Shown: piece by piece, positions 6,220 through 11,394 of the stretch | How positions within the stretch are numbered: the first letter of the stretch is position 1 | Layout of the letters: every line of letters begins with the position of its first letter | DNA from: Clostridiales bacterium UBA1779 | GTDB lineage: Bacteria; Bacillota; Clostridia; Oscillospirales; CAG-272 | Direction of reading: 5' to 3' | Length of the DNA: 11,394 nt | Assembly: GCA_002314565.1 (NCBI GenBank) | Contig: DCGL01000119.1 | Span: 5,655-17,048 of the forward strand | Translations under genes and position numbers: made by a program | Notes under the pieces: model-generated | What the model saw: the letters and a program-made list of their open reading frames with translations, nothing else | What the model was told of the DNA's origin: nothing | Databases searched by the model: none

Positions 6220-7071
6220 ATGTTTCTTCCCATAAAGCCCGATTTTTCAGGCAAGACCGTCGTTGTGACCGGCGGAGCCGGAGTGCTCTGCTCTGAATTC
6301 TGCAGAGCCTACGCTGCCTGCGGGGCAAAAGTCGCCATACTCAACAGAACATTGTCGAAGGCTGAAAAGCTTGCTGACGAAATCTGCGCAGAAGGATATA
6401 TTGCCAAAGCATTTCACGTTGACGTAACCGACCCCGAAAGTGTCGAACAGGCACACAAAGAGGTTCTTGCCGCCTTCGGAAAATGCGATATTCTCGTAAA
6501 CGGTGCAGGAGGAAACGACCCCAGCGCCACGACTGACTGCGAATATTTCGATCAGAGCATAGTTGACAATCCCGAGAAGAAGAGCTTCTTTGACCTGAGC
6601 CCCGACGCTTTCTCAAAGGTCTTCAATCTCAACATCACCGGAACCGTACTTCCCACCCAGGCCTTTGCCAAGGATATGACCGAAACAGGTCACGGGGTAA
6701 TACTTAATATCAGCTCAATGAACTCCTTCACACCTCTGACAAAAATCCCAGCATATTCATCCGCCAAGGCAGGAGTATCAAACTTCACGGAATGGCTTGC
6801 CGTCCATTTTGCCAAGACCGGCATCCGCTGCAACGCCATCGCCCCCGGCTTCTTCTCAACTGCTCAGAATGCAAAGCTGCTCTGGAACGAAGACGGGACC
6901 CCAACGGCAAGAACAGGAAAGATTCTTGCAGCAACTCCCATGAATCGTTTCGGAACCCCCGACGACCTCACGGGAGCCCTCTTGTTCCTCTCTGACGACA
7001 ATTGCTCAAGATTTATCACCGGTGTCGTATTGCCCGTTGACGGCGGTTTCAACGCATATTCCGGGGTATAA
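6220..7071 (+). CDS. uxuB: SDR-family fructuronate reductase / D-mannonate oxidoreductase
   Basis: This 283-residue short-chain dehydrogenase matches the SDR-type UxuB found in Bacillota and Bacteroidota, which reduces D-fructuronate to D-mannonate. It is unrelated to the long-chain E. coli UxuB. Visible features are the T-G-G-x-G-V-L cofactor loop (17-23), N-G-A-G-G-N (94-99), Asn138, and the catalytic S166, Y179 and K183 with standard SDR spacing. The family-typical S-S-M-N-S-F-T-P-L block and the C-terminal P-V-D-G-G-F end are also present. N42-R43 at the end of the second strand replaces the acidic residue of NAD-specific SDRs and suggests NADP(H). I prefer ATG 6220 because AGGATGG (6205-6211) lies 8 bases upstream. 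The in-frame ATG at 6208 is inside that site and has no ribosome binding site of its own. Nine bases separate it from the LarA homologue, indicating co-translation. Altronate/tagaturonate activity is an alternative. Confidence 0.85.
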   Translation: MFLPIKPDFSGKTVVVTGGAGVLCSEFCRAYAACGAKVAILNRTLSKAEKLADEICAEGYIAKAFHVDVTDPESVEQAHKEVLAAFGKCDILVNGAGGNDPSATTDCEYFDQSIVDNPEKKSFFDLSPDAFSKVFNLNITGTVLPTQAFAKDMTETGHGVILNISSMNSFTPLTKIPAYSSAKAGVSNFTEWLAVHFAKTGIRCNAIAPGFFSTAQNAKLLWNEDGTPTARTGKILAATPMNRFGTPDDLTGALLFLSDDNCSRFITGVVLPVDGGFNAYSGV

Positions 7072-7080
7072 GCACAGAAT

Positions 7081-8358
7081 ATGGATATTTTTACGACAGC
7101 TCCCGCAGGACAGTGGCTTTCCGATGCTGAAATTCTCTCAGCTCTCGAAAAATCCATCCGCGGACGCAAAATAAAAAAAGCCCTGATCGTTCCTCCTGAC
7201 TTCACAAGATTTCATTCGAACGCAGGCTTTATCACCGTCGCTTACTATAAGATGCTCACAGAGCTCGGCGCGTCAGTGGATATTATCCCCGCACTCGGAA
7301 CCCATGCTCCGATGACCGACGTACAGCTTGACACTATGTTCCCGGGCATTCCACACGACAGATTTATCGTGCACAACTGGAGACAGGACGTTGAAACCGT
7401 CGGAGTTGTCCCTTCTGACTTCATCAAAACCGTAACCGAAGGTCTTTGGGACTCGCCGGTTACTGCCGAGCTCAACCGCAGGCTGCTTGACCCTTCCTAC
7501 GATATTATCATATCAGTCGGTCAGGTTGTCCCTCACGAGGTTATCGGAATGTCCAACCATTCGAAGAACCTCTTCGTCGGAGTCGGCGGCAGCGAAATGA
7601 TAAACCAGTCCCATATGATAGGCGCCGTATACGGAATGGAGCGCATGATGGGCCGCGACAACACCCCCGTCCGCCGGATATTCGACTACGGAATGGAGCA
7701 TTTTCTTTCAAAGCTTCCCATTCTCTTTGCACTGACCGTTACAACTGCCCCCGGCGGAAACATCCGAACTCACGGACTCTTTATCGGTGAAGGCCGCGAA
7801 TGTCTCACAGAGGCCGTCAGACTTTCACAAAAGATCAATATCGATTACGTTGACTGCGGCATAAAGAAGTGTGTCGTATATCTCGATGAGCAGGAGTTTA
7901 CCAGTACCTGGCTCGGCAATAAATCCGTTTACAGAACGAGAATGGCTATCGCCGACGGCGGGGAGCTCATTGTTCTCGGCCCGGGAGTCCGGAAATTCGG
8001 CGAAGACGGCGAAAATGACCGCCTGATCCGCAAATACGGTTATTACGGAAGACTTCACACTCTTGAACTCTTCAGGAATCCGGAAAATGCCGATCTCCGT
8101 TCCAATATGGGAGTTGCCGCACATCTGATTCACGGCTCCTCTGACGGACGTTTCAACATCTCTTACGCAGTCATGGATTCTTTCAGACCGGAAATTGAAT
8201 CGGTAGGTTTTAAATCACTTTCTTATGCGGAAACAGCGCAGAAATACGATCCGTCAAAACTGAAATACGGATACAATACCGTCGGTGACGAAAACGTTTA
8301 TTTTATCCCCAATCCTGCACTTGGACTGTGGATTGACCCAAGCAGGCTTAAAAATTAA
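7081..8358 (+). CDS. LarA-family (DUF2088) nickel-pincer hydroxyacid racemase/epimerase homologue
   Basis: This 425-residue protein belongs to the lactate racemase LarA superfamily, which uses a nickel-pincer nucleotide (NPN) to move a hydride at the C2 hydroxyl of 2-hydroxyacids. The key residues of Lactobacillus plantarum LarA have clear counterparts: D72/R75 as D40/R43 (D-F-T-R), H108 as H75 (G-T-H), H174 as H152 (P-H), K184 (cofactor-bound) as K162, and H200 (nickel ligand) as H178. The H152-K162-H178 spacing is identical to LarA. The cofactor and catalytic site therefore look intact, while the surrounding residues differ, consistent with another substrate. The superfamily includes D-gluconate 2-epimerases. 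Next to uxaC, uxuB and gnd, a D-mannonate/D-gluconate C2 epimerase role is my preferred inference. The ribosome binding site is poor, and the 9-base gap to uxuB suggests translational coupling. The cofactor genes larB, larC and larE are not in the window. Confidence 0.9.
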   Translation: MDIFTTAPAGQWLSDAEILSALEKSIRGRKIKKALIVPPDFTRFHSNAGFITVAYYKMLTELGASVDIIPALGTHAPMTDVQLDTMFPGIPHDRFIVHNWRQDVETVGVVPSDFIKTVTEGLWDSPVTAELNRRLLDPSYDIIISVGQVVPHEVIGMSNHSKNLFVGVGGSEMINQSHMIGAVYGMERMMGRDNTPVRRIFDYGMEHFLSKLPILFALTVTTAPGGNIRTHGLFIGEGRECLTEAVRLSQKINIDYVDCGIKKCVVYLDEQEFTSTWLGNKSVYRTRMAIADGGELIVLGPGVRKFGEDGENDRLIRKYGYYGRLHTLELFRNPENADLRSNMGVAAHLIHGSSDGRFNISYAVMDSFRPEIESVGFKSLSYAETAQKYDPSKLKYGYNTVGDENVYFIPNPALGLWIDPSRLKN

Positions 8359-8421
8359 GATTTTCCGTGTCCTGTTTTGCTATTTTCCTTATTTTTTAAG
8401 GCGATGACAATACATCAAATC

Positions 8422-8450
8422 TTGACAAGCCCGAGAATTTTTGATAAAAT
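8422..8450 (+). promoter_or_regulatory. Near-consensus sigma-70/A promoter of the aminotransferase gene
   Basis: TTGACA (8422-8427) and TAAAAT (8445-8450) are separated by 17 bases. Transcription should start near 8457, upstream of the GAGG ribosome binding site at 8473-8476 and the ATG at 8483. The aminotransferase is therefore a separate transcription unit from the sugar-acid cluster. No convincing terminator is seen after the LarA homologue, so some read-through is possible. Confidence 0.85.
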
Positions 8451-8462
8451 ATGTCATATTTT
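8446..8462. promoter_or_regulatory. Perfect 17-bp palindrome over the aminotransferase -10/start site (candidate operator)
   Basis: AAAATATG (8446-8453) and CATATTTT (8455-8462) are exact complements around a single central base. The element begins inside the -10 box and spans the predicted transcription start, the classical position for a repressor operator. The cognate regulator is not evident. The DtxR-type protein at 1416 is one possibility, but this palindrome differs from TTAATATTAA. Confidence 0.5.
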
Positions 8463-8482
8463 TTCATTCAGCGAGGTTTATC

Positions 8483-9691
8483 ATGATTAAAGTATCGGAC
8501 AGACTGGATCATGTCCATTCAGATATAAGAGGACCCCTTTATCAGGAAGCCCTTCGTATGGAAAGTGAAGGCGTTAACGTCCTCAAGCTCAACACGGGTA
8601 ATCCCGGAAAATTCGGTTTCGGTCTTCCCAACAGCGTAAGACAGGCGCTTGCCCTTCACATTGATGAAGCAGTAGCCTATTGTGACGTAAGAGGTATGAA
8701 GGATGCACGCAACGTAATCTGCACCTATCATATCGGACGCGGTCTTCAGGGCATTATGCCGAACGACGTTTTTATTTGCAACGGTGTCAGCGAAGCTGCA
8801 TCAATGCTTATGAACGCTCTTGTCGGAACCGGTGACGAAATACTGCTTCCCTCCCCCTGCTACTCACTCTGGAGCAACAATGCTTACCTCTGCGGAGGAA
8901 AGCCGGTATTCTACCGTTGTGCTCCTGAAAACAACTGGAATCCTGATATCGAAGATATTAAGAAAAAGGTCAACGAGCACACCAAAGCGATTCTGATTAT
9001 CAATCCGAATAACCCGACCGGCGCCGTTTACAGCAAGGAAACTCTTCTTGAAATCGCCGACATCGCAAGAAAGAATCATCTCGTGCTGCTTGCCGATGAA
9101 ATTTACGACAGACTCGTTATGGACGGTCTGCGCCACGAATCAATCGGAGCTCTTGCCCCCGACGTTCCCACCGTCACCTTCAACGGACTTTCAAAGAGCC
9201 ACATCATCTGCGGCTTCCGCTGCGGCTGGATGGTGTTCTCCGGTCCAAAGGGCGAGCTTGACGAGGTTAAGAACGGAGTTATGAAGCTTGCCGCCATGCG
9301 TCTCTGCGGAAACGCCCTGACACAGCTGGTCATTCCCGCCGCTCTCGTCGATTCCGAGAGCACCCAGGAAATGCTCGTTCCCGGTGGCCGTCTCTTCGAA
9401 CAGAGACGTGCAACCTGCGAAGGACTCGACAAAATCGACGGAGTCAATTACGTTCCTAACCGCGCTGCCTTCTATCTCTTCCCCTCTCTCGAAAAGGAAA
9501 AATTCGATTTCGAGGATGCCCGCGATTTCGCAATGAAATTCCTGCACGAACAGCACGTCCTCGTCATCCCCGGCAACGGCTTTGACTGGGAAGAAGACAT
9601 CCGCTTCCGTATCGTTATGCTTCCTGACCCCGATACGCTTTCCAAAGCAATGGGCGATTTGCATTACTTCTTAAAACAACACAGAAAATAA
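8483..9691 (+). CDS. alaA: PLP-dependent alanine aminotransferase, AlaA-like (class I/II fold)
   Basis: The 402-residue fold-type I aminotransferase closely resembles E. coli AlaA (YfbQ), which transfers the amino group between glutamate and pyruvate to make alanine. Shared blocks include D-I-R-G-P (14-18), L-K-L-N-x-G-N-P (34-41), the I-I-N-P-N-N-P-T-G-A-V-Y-S-K block (172-185, N177 contacting PLP), A-D-E-I-Y-D (204-209, with D205 and Y208), F-N-G-L-S-K238 with the PLP lysine, G-F-R246 and P-G-G-R-L near 315. The ATG at 8483 has GAGG 6 bases upstream. The possible TTG start at 8441 lies within the promoter and would precede the transcript start, so it is rejected. The gene has its own promoter and ends at a strong terminator. 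Whether it uses pyruvate here is inferred from family similarity; related aminotransferases accept other 2-oxo acids. Confidence 0.9.
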   Translation: MIKVSDRLDHVHSDIRGPLYQEALRMESEGVNVLKLNTGNPGKFGFGLPNSVRQALALHIDEAVAYCDVRGMKDARNVICTYHIGRGLQGIMPNDVFICNGVSEAASMLMNALVGTGDEILLPSPCYSLWSNNAYLCGGKPVFYRCAPENNWNPDIEDIKKKVNEHTKAILIINPNNPTGAVYSKETLLEIADIARKNHLVLLADEIYDRLVMDGLRHESIGALAPDVPTVTFNGLSKSHIICGFRCGWMVFSGPKGELDEVKNGVMKLAAMRLCGNALTQLVIPAALVDSESTQEMLVPGGRLFEQRRATCEGLDKIDGVNYVPNRAAFYLFPSLEKEKFDFEDARDFAMKFLHEQHVLVIPGNGFDWEEDIRFRIVMLPDPDTLSKAMGDLHYFLKQHRK

Positions 9692-9731
9692 AAAAACGGC
9701 GTGCCGGAGATTTTTTCTTCGGCACGCTTGT
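9686..9731. terminator. Bidirectional rho-independent terminator between convergent genes
   Basis: A 12-bp stem (9699-9710 with 9716-9727, one G-T wobble) encloses the loop TTTTT. On the minus strand it is followed by an excellent U-tract (the A-rich run 9698-9686), making it the terminator of the amidohydrolase transcript, 8 bases after that stop. On the plus strand the following TTGTTGTGTT is a weaker tract that can end the aminotransferase transcript. Confidence 0.9.
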
Positions 9732-9735
9732 TGTG

Positions 9736-11055
9736 TTATTCAGTTAAAAGCGAAGAAGTGAGGGCCGTGTATTCGTCCTTGTTGCGGAAATCGGGGACGA
9801 AATCGGCTTTTAGCTGCTTTGCGGCGGATGCGCCGTCGAAAAGGAGGTCAATAGCCGTCATTGCGGCGGCTTCGGCGGGAACGACGTATGCGGCATAGGG
9901 GTCGATGATGTCGAAATCATTGGCGTGAGGCTTGCCGGTAGCGCCGCCGAAATAGGGGGAGATGAGCGGAATAAGGGAGGCAACGTCGCCGCAGTCGGTT
10001 GAGGAACCGCGGTAGGTTCCGAAGACGTTATCGACCTTGTCGTCGCCAAGCAGTTCGCGGGCGTTTGAAAGATAAATCTCTGCAAGTGCGCGGTTCTGAT
10101 GGCAGGGCAGGTCGAGGCCGGAGTCATGAATTTCAAGACCTGCACCGATAGCCTCGGCCCCGAGGCGCAGAGCACGGTTGACCTTTTCGTTTGCGTCGCG
10201 CAGAGATTTCAGCGTTGCGGCGCGGACTCCGAATTCAAGGCGGACGTCGTCGGGGACGATGTTGCAGCTTGAGCCGCCCTTGGTAATAATATAATGAATA
10301 CGGACGTGGTCGTCGTCGCAGAAGCTTTCGCGAAGGGCGTTTACGTTGTTTAAGGCGCAAAGAGCCGCCTCAAGTGCGTTGATGCCTTCGTGAGGAGCAA
10401 GTCCTGCGTGAGCGGGTTTGCCGGTGAATCTGACGTTTTTGAATATTACTCCGTTCCAGCTGTGACCGAGCCAGAAATGCTCGTGTGTGCCTCCGCCTAA
10501 GATGTGGCTGGCAAGTACTGCGTCGACGTCGTCGAACATACCGAGTCTGATAAACTCCTGCTTGCCGCCGAGCAAGCCGATTTTGCCTTCATCGCGAAGC
10601 TTCATACGGAAGTCCTGCTCGATGATTTCTTCGGCGGGAACGCCTATAAAAGTAAGCTTTCCGTCAAGTTCTTTATAGATTCCGGAAGAAACAAGACCGA
10701 TGGCGGCGCCGAGAACGGTGCAGAGCTGGGCGTTGTGGCCGCAGCCGTGGAACTTTCCGGTGGTTTTGTCGCAGTGGGGATGCGTCGGCATATTGAGAGC
10801 GTCAAGCTCGCCCATAAAGGCAAGGTTGAAATCGTTGTTTCTGCCGTCTACACTTCCCTTTACTCCCGTGACTGCAATACCGTCTTTGCAAATAACCCCG
10901 ATTTCTTCAAGCATTTTCTTGAAATAGGCTGAGGTTTTGACCTCCTGAAAGCCCGTCTCGGGATTGTTATAGAAATATTCTCCTGCTTCAATCAGCCTGT
11001 CCTTGTTATCTTCGATAGCACGTACGGCTGCTTTTTTTAATTCTTCTCGTGTCAT
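9736..11055 (-). CDS. M20-family amidohydrolase (AbgB-like aminoacyl-amide hydrolase)
   Basis: The 439-residue cytoplasmic metallohydrolase belongs to the M20 peptidase/amidohydrolase family, M20D/AbgB type, which cleaves N-acyl amino acids, aminobenzoyl-glutamate or small peptides using two metal ions. Visible ligands and motifs are N-P-E-T-G-F (31-36), G-C105-G-H107-N, A-E142-E143, H184, and H377 in G-K-P-H. The lid-domain block F-T-G-K-P-A-H-A-G is at 210-218, and S-S-T-D-C-G-D-V (351-358) is typical of AbgB-like members. No signal peptide is seen. The ATG lies 3 bases after the stop of the upstream DUF4387 gene and has no purine-rich ribosome binding site, which points to translation by termination-reinitiation. 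The physiological substrate is unknown. The partner gene suggests a specialised catabolic unit rather than general peptidase work. Confidence 0.88.
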   Translation of the reverse strand: MTREELKKAAVRAIEDNKDRLIEAGEYFYNNPETGFQEVKTSAYFKKMLEEIGVICKDGIAVTGVKGSVDGRNNDFNLAFMGELDALNMPTHPHCDKTTGKFHGCGHNAQLCTVLGAAIGLVSSGIYKELDGKLTFIGVPAEEIIEQDFRMKLRDEGKIGLLGGKQEFIRLGMFDDVDAVLASHILGGGTHEHFWLGHSWNGVIFKNVRFTGKPAHAGLAPHEGINALEAALCALNNVNALRESFCDDDHVRIHYIITKGGSSCNIVPDDVRLEFGVRAATLKSLRDANEKVNRALRLGAEAIGAGLEIHDSGLDLPCHQNRALAEIYLSNARELLGDDKVDNVFGTYRGSSTDCGDVASLIPLISPYFGGATGKPHANDFDIIDPYAAYVVPAEAAAMTAIDLLFDGASAAKQLKADFVPDFRNKDEYTALTSSLLTE

Positions 11056-11058
11056 CGG

Positions 11059-11376
11059 TCAAAGGTCAATGATGAGATTCATAAGAGGAGCGTGCTGCTG
11101 GGCACCGTAGACGTCTCTCTCTCCGAGAGCACCCGACGGGAGCGGACGGACGATCGTGGCCTTGATGGCGCGTGCAGCCGGAAAAGTCAGGACGCTGAGT
11201 ACGTTTTCCTCTGATGTGTGATAAAGCTGGGCAATAAGCGCCTTGTTGATGACGCCGGAGTTCGCAACCTTATTGAAATTGTCGTCATCCTTGAAAAGAA
11301 CGTCAAGTGTCAGCTCGTAAGGGCCTGAATTCTTTGAACGTATTACCGACGCGAGTTCACGAAGTGCAACTTTCAT
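11059..11376 (-). CDS. DUF4387-domain protein
   Basis: This complete 105-residue protein matches the DUF4387 family. The R-S-K-N-S-G-P-Y-E-L-T-L-D block near the N-terminus (13-25) and the P-S-G-A-L-G-E-R-D-V-Y-G-A-Q-Q-H-A-P-L block near the C-terminus (79-97) are characteristic. Members are small proteins usually encoded beside or fused to AtuA-like (DUF1446, acyclic terpene utilisation) proteins. Their biochemical role is not established. By that association an AtuA-like gene may lie just upstream, beyond the right edge. GAAAGG at the window edge (11394-11389) is about 12 bases before the ATG, a rather distant ribosome binding site. The gene ends 3 bases before the amidohydrolase start, so the two are almost certainly co-transcribed and coupled. 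Confidence 0.85.
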   Translation of the reverse strand: MKVALRELASVIRSKNSGPYELTLDVLFKDDDNFNKVANSGVINKALIAQLYHTSEENVLSVLTFPAARAIKATIVRPLPSGALGERDVYGAQQHAPLMNLIIDL

Positions 11377-11394
11377 TTTTATAATCTGCCTTTC

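Noticed and set aside
8388..8402. CCTTA/TAAGG hairpin after the LarA homologue as a terminator
   Set aside because: The stem is only 5 AT-rich base pairs with the T run in the loop rather than after the stem, so it does not qualify as a rho-independent terminator.
8441..8482. Upstream TTG start for the aminotransferase
   Set aside because: It overlaps the -10 box and lies before the predicted transcription start; ATG 8483 has a good GAGG site.
9191..9664. 157-residue open frame antisense to the aminotransferase gene
   Set aside because: It lies wholly opposite a strongly conserved coding frame, has no ribosome binding site or recognisable domain, and looks like a by-product of codon bias.
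10504..10932. 142-residue plus-strand open frame inside the amidohydrolase gene
   Set aside because: It is a shadow of the M20 gene; the minus-strand frame carries all conserved motifs.

Overview
The window looks like a chromosomal segment of a Gram-positive anaerobe, most likely a gut-type member of Bacillota class Clostridia. This is inferred from purine-rich ribosome binding sites, AT-rich spacers between genes of moderate GC, consensus sigma-70/A promoters, a clostridial-style short DtxR regulator, an SDR-type (not E. coli-type) UxuB, and a tRNA-Ser 5' end of Firmicutes type. Nothing here fixes the genus. No mobile element, CRISPR array or phage gene is visible.

Left edge (1-280): the 5' end of a tRNA-Ser gene runs leftward out of the window from a perfect TTGACA-N17-TATAAT promoter. 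A second promoter faces right into a PHP-domain phosphoesterase gene (281-1327). A short DtxR-family metalloregulator follows (1416-1793), then a probable terminator.

Centre (1982-8358): five genes on the + strand form a uronate/sugar-acid cluster: glucuronate isomerase (uxaC), a PfkB-family sugar-acid kinase, full-length decarboxylating 6-phosphogluconate dehydrogenase (gnd), an SDR-type fructuronate reductase (uxuB), and a LarA-family nickel-pincer racemase/epimerase homologue with the cofactor and catalytic residues intact. No mannonate dehydratase (uxuA) or KDPG aldolase is present in the window. The set reads naturally as an alternative route: glucuronate to fructuronate (UxaC), to mannonate (UxuB), C2-epimerised to gluconate (LarA homologue), phosphorylated (kinase), then oxidatively decarboxylated to ribulose-5-phosphate (Gnd). 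NADPH used by UxuB would be regenerated by Gnd. This is the most interesting hypothesis in the window. The enzyme identities come from sequence; the pathway is inference.

Right side (8359-11394): an AlaA-like aminotransferase gene has its own near-consensus promoter, overlaid by a 17-bp palindrome that could be an operator. It ends in a strong bidirectional terminator shared with a convergent minus-strand pair: a DUF4387 protein and an M20-family amidohydrolase, separated by 3 nt and probably translationally coupled. Several spacers inside the sugar-acid cluster carry stem-loops without U-tracts, which may be processing or regulatory RNA elements.
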